From NCBI GenBank assembly GCA_021234155.1, contig JAJEKV010000106.1:303050-367049 (forward strand): DNA of 64,000 nt, in the 5' to 3' direction. Below are positions 44,301 through 56,123 of the stretch, piece by piece; positions within the stretch are counted from its first letter, which is position 1, and each line of letters starts with the position of its first letter. The translations under genes were made by a program, and so were the position numbers. Source of the stretch: Isoetes taiwanensis. Lineage: Eukaryota; Streptophyta; Lycopodiopsida; Isoetales; Isoetaceae. A model generated the notes under the pieces. It saw nothing but the letters and a program-made list of their open reading frames with translations, made no database searches and was not told the origin of the DNA.

Positions 44301-44639
44301 AAGACATACAACCGGAAAAAGGATCAACTTCGACATCGACTCTGCCGTGGATTAATATCCAGATGGGGCGAAGTAATGGGCATTGGCAAGTATGACTTGA
44401 TCGCTGGAATGGAGTACCTTGGACCAGCAGGGCCATCATTGATTGTGGAAAGCGGAAGGTGACCTTCCCAACGCCCACGGCAAAGGCATTGAGATCACGT
44501 GTAAAGAAGTTACTCCCATCATGCGGTGTATGTCTCATAAGAAGTCGCTCAAGTCTATAAAGAGCGAAAGCAGTAGCATACATTTTCAAACTCGAGGTTG
44601 AGGAACCCAGCCGGAGGGAAGCAAAGAAGACAAAGTGCT

Positions 44640-45420
44640 CAAAGAAGTTGCCCAAGCAAATCGCCAACTTGATCACGGAGTTCCACGATCTCTTTTCCGC
44701 ACGAGATCGAGAAGCTTCCTCCTTACAGGGAGTAGAGTGTGAGATAGCATCGAACCAAAAAGGGACCAAGCCCGACGCAGCAAGGCCCCATATAGAATGA
44801 CCACACATGAACTCACTGGAGATAAAGAAGAAGCATAAGAATTACTCGATCTAGGCTTCATCGTGCCTAGCGCCTCACCATTTGGGGCACCCATCCCTTT
44901 GTCAAGAAGAAGGATGGAAGCTTGAGGATGTGCATAGATTATGCATAACCCAACAAGCACACCATCAAAAACAAGTACGCACTCCCCGCATCGCATTTAA
45001 TTTGATGGATCAGCTCCAAGGGACAAAGGTCTTCCAAGATCGACCTAAGGTCAAAGTTATCACCAGATCGTAATAAAGGAAGAGGACATCCACAAAACGG
45101 CTTTGGTAACCGTGTATGGGCATTATGAGTTCACAAGAATGCCATTTGGGCTATCCAACGTCCCCACCTACGCTCATGAGACTCATGAACGACATCTTCG
45201 TGAGAATACTTGGACACCTTTGTGATAGTATTCTTCGACGATATTCTCGTGTACAAAGAACCGTTGAAGAGCATGTACAACACGAAGAAAGGTGTTCGAG
45301 AAGTTAAGAAGGCATCGCTTTATGCGCCAAGTTGTCAATGCCACTTCGCCACGAGAAGGTGGAATACCTCTGGCCATGTGATTTCAGTAAGGAATCTCGA
45401 CGGACCCCGCCAAGATAGAA
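44640..45420 (+). pseudogene. Reverse transcriptase of the chromovirus
   Basis: Landmarks in order: YRMTTHEL (44,795), LDLGFIVPSASPFGAP (44,845), LRMCIDYA (44,925), a [12 protein letters not shown]-like region in changing frames near 45,120-45,160, and [11 protein letters not shown] at 45,215-45,250 with the catalytic aspartates. This is the standard gypsy order. Small indels break the frame at least five times. Confidence 0.8.
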
Positions 45421-45639
45421 GCAAGAATCCAATGGCCGCACCAAAGAACGCCCATGAGGTCAAGTTTCCTTGGCCTAGCGGTGGTATTACGTAAAGTTCG
45501 CCAAGAACTTCGCGAAAGATAGCAGCCCCAATCGGTTGACTTGACAAAAGTTTGAGAAAGTCAAAAATTGGGCACTCCATTGGCTCAAGAAAGCCCAAGC
45601 AGGATTTGAATTGTTGAAGGAAGCTTTGACAACCGCCTC

Positions 45640-46035
45640 GCCTTAACCCCGCCGGACCAAAAAGGACAAGTTAGTGGCTTAATTGGACGCTGAAGCAAGA
45701 TAGCCACAAAAAGCGCTTCTCATGCAAGAGGAGCGGGTAATAGCGTGTGACTCAAGGAAGATGAACGACGCCGAAACTAAGTTACCCGGACGCGACGACC
45801 AAGAGCTGCTAGCAGCTTGTCGTATGTTGAGAACTGGAGGCATTACCTCTTAGGGAGGAAGTTCCGGTGGACACCGATCACCAAAGCCTCCAAGACGTAT
45901 TCACGCAACCACATCTCAACTGAGGCAAATAAGGTGGATGGAGTTTCGAGGAGTACGACTTTGAGATAGTCTACAAGCCCGAAGCTTAATGTGGTAGCCG
46001 ATGCGCTTTCAAGGCATCCACGACAACTAGGGTAC
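45640..46035 (+). pseudogene. RNase H of the chromovirus
   Basis: A WRHYLLGRKF block (45,838) is followed by SKTYSRNHIST-like sequence and VVADALSRHP (45,990), which marks the end of RNase H in gypsy elements. Frames change several times. Confidence 0.75.
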
Positions 46036-46239
46036 ACCGCTAACGCAATCTCGACGCCTTCTTGATTTCGAAAAAGATAGAAGAAACCTTGCCAACGGAT
46101 GTGGACTTCAAGGAGGTATGGGCAAGCTTGTGCAAAGAAGCGAGAACGGATAAGGAAAGGGAAACCTTCAAAAATTTTAAGAAGGAAGGTAACCTCCTAT
46201 ACCACAAGAACAAGTTATGTGTGCCTAATCATCCGGAGT

Positions 46240-46693
46240 AAGAAAGTTGATCCTCCACGACACCCACAAACAGCCCAATAGCTGGCCACGCAGATTCATG
46301 AAGACATACTTTAAAGTGCGAAAGTGCCTACTATTGGCCAGAATGAAGAAGCAGATAGCTCGCCACATCAAGGAGTGTCGCTTATGCCAAAGAAACAAAG
46401 GCGTAACAACCTCAATACTGGGGGGCATTGGAACCATTAGCGGTGCCAAACGCTAAGTGGAAAGTCACAAGATGGACTTTATAACAGACCGCCAAGGACA
46501 AGAAGAGGTAAGGATGCCTTGATGGTCGTGGGTCGCATAAGTTGTCGGAAGATGGCCCATTTTGTGCCTTGCGTGATCACGGACATGCCTATGGACACCA
46601 AGAAAGCTCTTCACCAAAGAGATCTTCGCATCCATGGCATGCCAAGGGAAATTATCTCCCACCGAGATCCAAGTTCATCGGTGCCTTCCGCAA
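46240..46693 (+). pseudogene. Integrase, N-terminal part (before the LINE)
   Basis: The zinc-binding domain HDTHKQPNSW...ARMKKQIARHIKECRLCQRNKG shows the H-H-C-C arrangement. The catalytic core follows in broken frames with a MDFIT block (46,470) and ISHRDP near 46,655. The coding sequence is interrupted at 46,693 by the LINE and continues at 54,415. Integrase inserts the cDNA into the genome. Confidence 0.85.
46681..46693 (+). repeat. Left target-site duplication of the LINE
   Basis: GTGCCTTCCGCAA here and GTGCCTTCTGGCA at 54,415-54,427, the second directly after the poly(A) tail. Confidence 0.8.
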
Positions 46694-47576
46694 AGTAGTT
46701 ATGTTCGAAAAAATGACGCGCCATTTTTTCTTGATTTGTTTGTCCTTTTCCCGGATTTTTCAGTTCAAACCTCTTTCTTGCCAATTCTCCCTTGAAATTC
46801 ACCAACTCGCTTGATCCGCTTGAATTTGAGAGTGATTCGCTAGTGCGCCTCAGAGGGCCAGCTTTATCAAATTCTTCATGCTTTGAGCTATTGATGGACA
46901 CCAAAATCTTCACAATTATCAAACATGGCTCAAGATTTACCTCGTGGTTTTTTTTCGTGCTCATCTTCGTAACTATGGAATTCTTTGATAATTAACACCT
47001 TCTTCCCGCATTCTCTATTTCGCAAGAGTATACATTTGTCCCGAAATGCTTTTGAATTTGAAAAAAGTAGATGCTTAATTCATGGCTGGAGGAATTCATA
47101 GGTGACAACAAGACTTCAGCAACAGGAATTTTCAGAGTTAATTGTGATTGGGCAGATGAAAAGATCATCGTGAAGGTTTATTCAGAGAATTAGGAAACTG
47201 GAATTAATTGATCTTTGAATGGTTTTTTCGCAAGGCTTTCTACAAATTGGATTTGCATGGCTTATGGTTTGGCAATCCGACCTCTTCTAGTTAATTTTGA
47301 TTCTATCTAATCGGCGTTCTATCCCTCGTTTTTTCTTCCTTTCCCCTTCGGGGCTCTCATTTCCGTCCGCGTCCTTTTTGTTGTTTCAACTCTGTGCCTT
47401 TACCAATGGCCTTAATTTCCTCCGTAAACCCTAAAAATTTATCCTTTCTTCACTCCTTCGCTAAATTTCCTCCGCATGAACGACTGCTGTTCTTCAAAGC
47501 TTGATTTTTCAAGAGAAGCCGCAAGAAATCCATCCCTGCTCGAAACTTTGCCAATTTGCCGCCTTCTACCCCCGAA
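46694..47576 (+). other. 5' region of the LINE
   Basis: About 880 bases without a conserved frame, with a pyrimidine-rich stretch near 47,320-47,480. It should contain the internal promoter of the LINE, which I cannot locate. Confidence 0.45.
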
Positions 47577-49775
47577 ATGGATCCAATCTCTCATGAAGTG
47601 CCCTTCGATAATCTTTTCACTGATCCCGATCGTAGGGCACTATCCACCCCATTGATCCAAATATCGCATCCCGCGACCATATGGGGGTAACGAGAATTCG
47701 ACAAGAGTTATGTAATGATGAACATCCGGATGATGTAACTAAAGAGAACTAGACCTCCTTATCTTCAAAGAAAGCAAAATGAGACTCTACGGTGGTATTT
47801 CTCTTAATCTTCCCGTTGTTCATTCTAGAGTTGATGCTTTATCCAATTCAAATTGCCATAATCAAGGTCCAAAAATGTGGGATTAAGCTTGACAAACTCG
47901 GGCTTTTCTTCTTAACCTAAATAAAGGTATTATTATCCAAGCCGCATCGGGCTTAATTTCCCTTACATTATGCTTGAGTGTGGGAACGCGAGAATGGCTA
48001 AATTTTTCTCAACTATGGTCCCCTCGACCTTTGAAAACCACTCACCGTTCTTTCTCAAATGGCATCCAAAACTTGATATTGAACAAATGAACAATCTTTG
48101 TATTGCCTCAACCTCGCTTTTTGACTTAATCCTATATATTGGGATGAAGAATGTTTCAAACTCCTATTTAACACTATTGGCACCTATATCTCCAATCAAT
48201 ACTTCCATCTAAACCTCCACGCCTTTGTGTAGCTTTTGACCTTTCCAAAGACATCCCTATCTCCATTCCTTTTATAGATGCCTTTGGAGTAGAGTCTTCC
48301 TTAGCTCTTAGATGGTCCGATTGCCATCCCAATGCCAAAAATGTTTACAAAGACATTTCTGGTACTCTGACTGTAAGTCTTTCACAGCTTCACTTCAAAC
48401 CAGCAGAGATAATGTGACTGAAGGGGAGAAAATAGCAGGCTCTACTCAACTTTGCCCAGGTGATATCTCTAAGGAACACTCTGATAGTGAGGGAGTGATC
48501 CAAACAAATGAATCCAAGGAACTGGACACATTTCACAAATTGCCTGAGAATGATAATTTCAAATGGACCAAAGTCAATGGCAGCTACAAAAGGATTCGTA
48601 AAACGTAAAGCAAAGAAGGGAGTTGATTAAAGCCAAGGAAAAAATCCTTGAGGACAACTCCTTTAGGTATAAGAAGATTTCTTGGTATAACAATTGAGAG
48701 CCAAAACTGTTGGTTAAAGGTACTGCTCCAGAAAAAGTTAATCATGCTTCCCATGACTTATGTTTGACTCTGACCAATATCATCAAGGATGCTAGAAGAC
48801 AAGAAAAGGGCCATTGTTACAATCTTATGGACTTTCCAATCAAAAATGTCGCTAGAAGATCGATCATTAACTATAAAATCTCGGGATAAAGCTAAACAGT
48901 AAAATGAATTCTACCGAAAGAATTCATGCACTTCTTCCTCGCTACTTCAGCAAGCCTAACTCAACAAAATATTACTCCTAATGTGCCTCATTGTCAATCG
49001 ACTTGGTACTTTCCAAACTGTTTGCCATACCAAGGAAATCAACTATGATGGAAACAATCAAGCAACAAGGGAGTGTGAATCAACATCAAGATAAGCTGCT
49101 TATAGGCTGTCAAAACGCTTTTCAGGTATTATCTGACCCAGATATTAATTTAGATCCTGATTTATGTAAGAGCAAAGTATGTTATCCCTCTAATGCTTCT
49201 TTTCTCGACCACAATCAACCTGTGTTTTCTCACCCCTAAACAGTCTTCCCCTATCTCTCCGCCTTCTCCGCCATCTCTTATTGATTTGGATTATCCCATT
49301 ATAAATGTGCCTCTCGGCCCTCCAAAAATATTCAAAGAAGGTTGCGTGATCAGCTAGCTTCACTGCAAATGGCTCTTGACTCAGAAGATAAGGATCAATC
49401 ACAGGAAAATTTGGATTCCTGTGACTATGTCCCTGAGACTCCACAAGGTGCAGAAGAGGAGGAGCAACATGAAAATTCCAGGCAAGTTAATCTTCCTGCT
49501 CCTCTAAATAATCTTGAAATTAATTCTATGTTTCAGTTTTATCCTGGTGGTTATTCTGATAATAGTGACCATAGTGATAATAGTGAGGGTGAGGATAACC
49601 TAATTGATAAAGAGAATTGGGGAAGGAAGAGTATCTTCTTGAAAATTCTGTCAAACCATCTCGTCCCCCGACAAAGATAATCCAAATTAGTAAATCTAGA
49701 AAGAAGGCTAGGGACAACAAAGGAAAGTCCGTGGTCGTGGTTGAACAAAACTCCGCTCAAAATACTAGGAGTTAA
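47577..49775 (+). pseudogene. LINE ORF1, DUF4283-like RNA-binding protein
   Basis: A plausible start is MDPISHEVPFDNLF at 47,577. A FLKWHPKLD block near 48,050 resembles the 'KW.P.F' core of the DUF4283 domain of plant L1 ORF1 proteins. RLCVAFDLSKDIPI (48,220) resembles the following 'R.CV..D.....' block. The later part is Ser/Asp/Glu-rich, with acidic DNSDHSDNSEGEDN (49,560) and a basic tail SKSRKKARDNKGKS. No clear zinc knuckle is visible. The stretch spans several frames. Confidence 0.6.
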
Positions 49776-49837
49776 AAGAAATCAAAATCTTATAGATTTT
49801 GACTTTTCCCTCTTCCTTTCTTATTTTCCTTCCGGAT

Positions 49838-52800
49838 ATGAAGATTTTATCTTGGAATCTTAGAGGAATTAAAGGCCCTCTTAAGAGAAGAAGAGCCATT
49901 GCTCAAATCAAAGCTATATAAAGTCGATATTATTCTTCTTCAGAGATTAAGCTTCCTCCTTTGAAGCTAGCAACTTGGGTGATTGGATATATCCAAATTC
50001 CTCCTCTATTTGGATTGATTCGTGGGGGCGTAGTGGTGGCCTTGCTATCATTTGGAGGGCTGATCTTAATCATGTCTCTTGCTACAATGGCCCTTCCGCA
50101 TCATGGCAAGTCAAGTTACTTTTTTCTCGCTTCCACTCGCCTTTGGTATTGTTAACATCTATGCTCCAACTAATCCAAATGATAGAGAACCCGCTTTTGG
50201 AAAGAGATCAACTCTTGGCTAGCCTCTCAAAATTTGGACAACCGGATTATTGCCGGGACTTTAATAACACTCCTTCCTCGACCCAAGTTAGGGAACAAAA
50301 TTAATATGACTAGATCCGAGAGACAAGCCCGATTCCCTTATTTTCGATAATGGCCTGATTTATATTCCTCCTCGACCGCCAACTATACTTGGTCAAATAA
50401 GCAAAAAGATAGAGCTAGAGTCTATTGTACTTTGGACAGATTCTATGTCTCTAATCCCTCCACCTCCTTCGGGATAACAGCTTATGTCTCTAGTGATGAG
50501 GGTACTTCTATCTCTCGATCATCAACCTCGGTTTCTTCATACTTCTCATGTCATTAGGATTCAAAGACAGAAGTACCCTTTTAAGTTCAATACATCTCTC
50601 CTGAATAATGAGAATTTCTCGCCTCGTTTGCTTTTTACTGAGGATCTCCGTTAGAAATATAAGTATGCATCAGGGCAATCAGTTCTATTCTAAAATCAAA
50701 GCTATCAAATCTTGGATTAAGAAATGGTCCAAAGATAGGCATCTTCGTGGTGAAATGGAAAAAACCAGCTTCTTATGCTAATGAAAGAAATCGATCTTTA
50801 CTTCAAAGATGATCCAACTAATCTAAACCCGCAAGTAGGAGAGGAAGTTCTTGAAAGAAAGATCAGAAATATTGAGGAGATAGAAGCTAAAGGGTCAGCC
50901 ATCGATGTAAAATCAAATACTCCAACCAAATGGATTCGGCAGCTCAAAGTTCTTTTTCGTGGTAGCTAAAAGTAGGATGCTCGAAATTCTATAATGAAGT
51001 AGAGGATGATAGTGGGGAAAAATACTCTTCTCACTCCTGAAATTTCTTCTTTCTTTAGAGACAAATATATGGATATTTTATGAGCAAACCTATTCCCGAT
51101 ATGGCCAAGGCAACCGACTTTCAAAAATCTGGTCAATGATATCCTCCCCGATGCTCCCCGGTTATGAATGCCGCTATATGTGATCCTCCTTCCTGCAATG
51201 AGATCCTAACTACCCTTTCCTCTCTCAAGAAAGGGAAATCCCCTCGGTCCCCGATGGGTTGCCACCGAATTTTATGTTAAGTTCTGGGATATCCTCAAAG
51301 ATGACATTACTTCCATGGTTCATGACTTCGAATAATGATTGTCTTTCGACTTCTATTGCCGTGGATTCATAGCTTTGATCCCAAAAGTTGATCATCCAAA
51401 TAAATTTCAAGATTGGAGACCTATCTCTCTCACTAATACTTCCTATAAGCTTTGTGCCAAGATTATTGCTCTCGTAATTAACAGCCTACCTTCAAAGGAA
51501 CATCAGTCCCAATCAAATTTTTCCGCCCAAGAGATACATTCTCGATAATTATGTGGCAGCCATGGAGGGATTACACTCGAACAAAACTTCAAACCGTAAT
51601 GCAGATCTTACTTAAACCGATTTCAAGAGAGCCTTTGACTGGGCCGATGGGATTTTCTTTGAATTTGCCATGGTCAAGCTTGGGTTTCATCCTAAGCTCA
51701 TCAAGCTCATCCTTGGGCTTAATCTTAGATCCAAATCAGCGTGCTTATTAATGGTGTGCCCTCCGGTTTTTCTCTTTATCCCGTGGAGTTAGACGGGGAT
51801 GTCCTCTTGCTCCTTACCTATTCCTAGTTGCAAAATGAATCGCTTACGTGAGTCATTACTCACTATCAGGAAAATGGCTTCATTAAAGGACTCAAGCTCC
51901 CCAACTCAGATGAGTATCTTACCATGCTTCAATATGTCGATGATACTTTTTCTTTCCTTGAAGCTGATTTGCCTAATATTGATTGCTTCCTTAAAGTCAT
52001 TTATCAATTCTCACCGCCTCGTATTTATCCAATGTCAATAAGAGCTTAGTTATTGGTGATCTTCCTCATCACAGATCCCGGTATTAATGTTCTTCCCGGG
52101 GTCAAGCCACTAAGCTTTTAGGGATGCCTCTATCTATAAATCGAGCTTGAAAGGGTGTGGGATCCTATTCTTCGTGAGAATTAAGAAAAAGTGAATAATT
52201 ACGTAAATTATCTCACTCTAGCAGGTAGAACCATCATTGCTAACTCTCGGTTCTTGCAAGTAGCTCTCATGTCTACTTTTCCACCGCTTCTAATTGCCCC
52301 TAAGTGTATTTATCTTGAGCTCCAAAAAATTATAAGAAACTTTATTTGGAATGGCAACACCGGGTCAATTGGAACTCTATCTGCAAGACTAAAATAACAG
52401 TGGTCTTGGTCAGAAGGACCTTTTTCTTCAAGCTCAATCTCTTGTGTAAATTTGTTTGGAGAGCCATCTATGGGAGCCAGTCTCCCCGCTCATAAGTTCA
52501 TAAGACCTTTGGATCAATCTTAGTCACCCTTCGGGTCATCCATCCGTTTCATCATTTGTTACCAAACTCAGCCTTTACTCAATTGAAAACTGCTCCTAAT
52601 ATCTCTCCTTTGATGAAGAATCTGATTATGGCTTGGAATTCTATTTCTCCCCACTATCAATTTATCTCATCCGATCATTTGCACTCTGATATGCCTATTT
52701 TCTGGAATCCTATCTTTCTCAATCATAATTCCAATGTTCCGCAATCAAACATCCTAGGATCTCGCAAGAAATGGCATGATGTTGGTCTTTATTACATTAG

Positions 52801-54170
52801 GGATCTTTTTAATGGATGTAGGCTGATTTCTTGGACTGCTCTCAAAAATATCATCAAAGGTACATCTTCTGACAGGAAAGTATATCTCCTTATCAAGCCT
52901 TATTTGGCAAATCTCTCTCCTAACTCAGGGAAAGGCGACTGGTCCCTTAATGGTAAGTTTGACTATAAAGTGAGAGATATTTATAAGTGCCTTTCCCATG
53001 ATCCTACTAATATTAAGGCTATGACCAAATGGGGTATCAACTTTACTACCTAAGAGAGCTCTTCAAGAATGTATGGGACTCTTCGCCTCCAAAAATTTCC
53101 CCATCAGATATGGCTTATTGCTAATGGCGTTTAAGTAACTTACAATCCATTTCCAAGAAATATCCTAATGTTATGCCGACCGCCCTTTAGGTTGCAATGA
53201 GATTGAAGATATGTGTCACATTTTCAGTTGCACTAAGTTGAATAGTTTCTCGAATTGGATTGCTGGAAAATTTGGGTTTCACTATGATGGAAATTTGCTT
53301 TCCTTGATCCAAAAACGGTGACACTTTTAAAAAACACTGTTATTTTCATTGCCCTTGGAATATTTGGAAGGCTAGGAATCGTGGTTTTATATGGGAAGAA
53401 TAGACCTTCAGCTCGGATCAAAATGAACTTCCAATTTGATTTTGAAACTATTGCTAACCGCTCATAAGAATAAGGTTGGAACTAACCATGACAGAAATGG
53501 GAGCTTCATGGAGCTTATGTGGGATTTTATAATTTATTTGCTTCCAATCTAAATATTGTAGATTCTAATGTTTTGTTTTCTCGATGAAACTAGAATATCT
53601 TAACTTCCCGTGGGGATGGAGCAAGAAAATTCGATGATAGCTCGCCATTCAGCCAAAGACCGGGATTCACCATGAAGAATGATATTGCAACATCTATGGA
53701 GTCGCTCCTTATGAAAAGGGGACGATGAGATATCTGAAGGAAAGTGAGGATCTTTGGGCATCTATTTTTCAGAGGGAAGTGGTTCAGATCCATTGCCTTT
53801 GGGCCTTCTTGGCCAATCATCACTTTCTTCTCACCGAAGGCGATTGACAAGATACAGTCCATGTACTACAATCACAAACTTATTGCTGATCCAGATGGCT
53901 CCTTGTTGATATTATTGGAGGACAAGGACAAATTCAGGCTCTTCTACTCAAATAATTGGGGCCCAAATCAATACCTCTTTGGATCCACTGACCCTTTCAA
54001 TGCCTATTTCAATGATTGCTTCTTCAATGATCACGGGACCACCCTTCCATAGCCATCTGTTAATCACACCCTTGCTCTTACCTAATCAGGATCTATTTAT
54101 GTCTCGGGAAGGATTGCCTTTTTGCAGGTTTTTGCAGTTCAAGCTCAGAGTGGCCTCCCTCAACAACTGA
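49838..54170 (+). pseudogene. LINE ORF2: endonuclease, reverse transcriptase, zf-RVT
   Basis: The start MKILSWNLRGIKGPLKRRRA is the classic beginning of a plant L1 apurinic endonuclease, followed by DSWGRSGGLAIIWRA (50,010). RT landmarks are LIPKVDHPNKFQDWRPISL (51,375), a DFKRAFDW stretch (51,620), MLQYVDDTFSF with the catalytic pair (51,920), LLGMPLS (52,110) and LAGRTIIANSRFLQVAL (52,205). A zf-RVT-like CNEIEDMCHIFSCTKLNSFSNW stretch lies near 53,195. The last part (53,744-54,170, WFRSIAFGPSWPIITFF) is a tail I do not recognise. Multiple indels and stops make it non-functional as read. Confidence 0.85.
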
Positions 54171-54397
54171 ATTCAGATTTTTTGGACCTGTTCACACGGA
54201 AGATCATTTTCTTACTGGCTTATCAGTTTCTGCTACCTCTTCTGCGAATTTCCTGTTAGGCTTGTTATTCTTGAGCTCATATTCATAGTATGATGCTCTT
54301 AAATGTTCTGTTACTTTTTCATGTGCTACCTTATAAAGCACAAACATGCTATGTTCCTGAGATTTTATAATTAATGGTAAAACTGACTCTTGCTATC

Positions 54398-54414
54398 AAA
54401 AAAAAAAAAAAAAA
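54398..54414 (+). other. Poly(A) tail of the LINE
   Basis: 17 A residues directly before the right target duplication. Confidence 0.9.
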
Positions 54415-55304
54415 GTGCCTTCTGGCAGGATCTCTTCACAACCATTGGAACGAAGCTATCCATGAGCACGGCCTATCATCCACAGACGGATGGGCAAATG
54501 GAGCGTATCAACAGAATATTGGAAGACATGCTCCGAAACTATGTCTGGAACAAGCAAGGTATGTGGGAGGAATTTATTCACTTGGTGGAGTTTGCATACA
54601 ATAGCACCAAGCAGGAATCATCCCAAATGTCGCCGTTCATGATCAACTACGGCTACCAATGCCTAACTCCAGACACTTGGCACAATCCCGTGTCAAAAGT
54701 GGAAGTTTCGCAGCAAATGTTGAGCGACATGCAGCAGCTTGTGGAAGAAGTTCGAGGGTACCTTCTAGCAGCAAGGAGTCGGCAGAAGAGCATTGCCGAT
54801 AAACATCGGACAGTCAGAGAATTCCAAGTCGGAGATGATGTATGGCTCAAGATCAAGGTAAAGCAGGCGAAGCTCCGCATCGGAAATTGCAAGAAGCTTG
54901 CTCCAAGGTGGGCTGGACCCTTCAGAATAACCAAGAGAGTGGGTAACCAATCCTACAAGTTAGACTTGCCAGCGCACCTAAAAATCCACAAAGTCTTCCA
55001 TGTGAGTTTGCTGAAAAAGCACACTCCCAATCCAGATGAAGACCTGGACACCCCAACGATGTTGGAAATGACAGAAGAGCAGATAGAAATAGTTCCAGAG
55101 CTAATTCTTGATAAAGCATTCAAGAAAACAAGGAGATCGGAGTTTCTCCAATACTTGGTCAAGTGGAAACACTTGCCAGTGGAAGACGCCACATGGGTAC
55201 TTAAAAGAGATCTGGAAAAACAGTATCCACAGTTTATGGAGCAATGGGACGGCAAGGTCATCTCCGAAGAAATCGGCTCAGGCATGTCGATTTGTGTAGA
55301 TTAA
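54415..55304 (+). pseudogene. Integrase C-terminal part with chromodomain
   Basis: An open frame of 296 codons resumes at SAFWQDLFTTIG and shows TAYHPQTDGQMERINR with the catalytic Glu region, EFAYNST, then the GPF/Y-type region LAPRWAGPFRITKRVGNQSY and KIHKVFHVSLLKK. The C-terminal chromodomain is EFLQYLVKWKHLPVEDATW, residues about 265-285 of this frame. Chromodomains bind modified histone tails and are thought to steer chromovirus integration to heterochromatin. This is the cleanest pol segment in the element. It stops at 55,302-55,304. Confidence 0.9.
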
Positions 55305-56110
55305 TAGCTTGCCTAGTTAAGTATAATCTACGCATGCAACCTATGAGGTAAGGGTTGCATGCGTTGTTACCGATGATGAGATTACTACCGTGATCTCTAG
55401 GACGTGGTGTAATATCAATGTAGGCATGACCGCGGTTCTGCTTGGAAAGTCTACTTCTGTCCCACAGAAGTAGACGACCTCGAGAGAAAGGAGGTCATTG
55501 AGGAATGCATTGATAGGAAAAGCACCTCTTTGATAGGAGGAATCTGGCCTTCACGCCCCATATACGGGAAGGACCTATCCTCCACGCTGGGCAACTAAAG
55601 GTGTAGGCATGAGCGCCATATAGGCATTATAGGCGCTGTCTCCTCGGCCACGATGAAAGAATCATCCTCTTCCTACGCCGGGAGATTAGCCATGCATTCA
55701 TGTAGATAGGTGGGGTGGTCACCATATAACCAAAAATTTTAATTAATACTAATGGTACTAACGTAGTGTTGACCTGCAGGCCAATAGAGCGCTCCGGAGG
55801 GCCAGGAGGTCGAACTACGAAGACTTGCAACACAATTTTGTTGTAATGTGTTGCAAGGAATAAAGAGTACCTCGAAGAATAATTGTACATATAATAATAA
55901 AACCGAAACATTAGGAGTTATTGTTATAATGACATAAGTGATAACTATTGGATTGAATAATAATATAATAATGTTCTATAAATATTACCTTGAGGTAATC
56001 CTATTAAAATGCATAACTATAGTAATAAGGATGTCCTATGCATGAGGTTGATTGCAGGTTAAGAAGATCCCAAGGTGGGGGAGACCCACGCATTTCGCTG
56101 ACATCAATTC
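55305..56110 (+). other. 3' untranslated region of the chromovirus
   Basis: No ORF is recognisable. It contains a perfect 12-bp hairpin at 55,449-55,475 and an AT-rich stretch from 55,900 to 56,030. Confidence 0.6.
55449..55475. repeat. Perfect 12-bp hairpin in the 3' region
   Basis: GTCTACTTCTGT pairs with ACAGAAGTAGAC across a CCC loop. Confidence 0.8.
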
Positions 56111-56123
56111 AAGGTGGGAAGAA
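56111..56123 (+). other. Polypurine tract of the chromovirus
   Basis: AAGGTGGGAAGAA lies directly before the TGTGACATT start of the right LTR. Confidence 0.85.

Larger units (their letters stand above)
46694..54414 (+). mobile_element. L1-type LINE, near full length, inserted in integrase
   Basis: A 7.7-kb non-LTR retrotransposon with a 5' region, ORF1, ORF2 with endonuclease and reverse transcriptase, a 17-base poly(A) tail and a 13-bp target duplication. It lies in the same orientation as the host chromovirus. The host integrase frame resumes right after the tail. The insertion is therefore younger than the chromovirus insertion. Confidence 0.9.

Noticed and set aside
44032-44808. 258-codon minus-strand ORF
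   Set aside because: It is antisense to the protease-RT region, where the plus strand has recognisable motifs, and it shows no domain.
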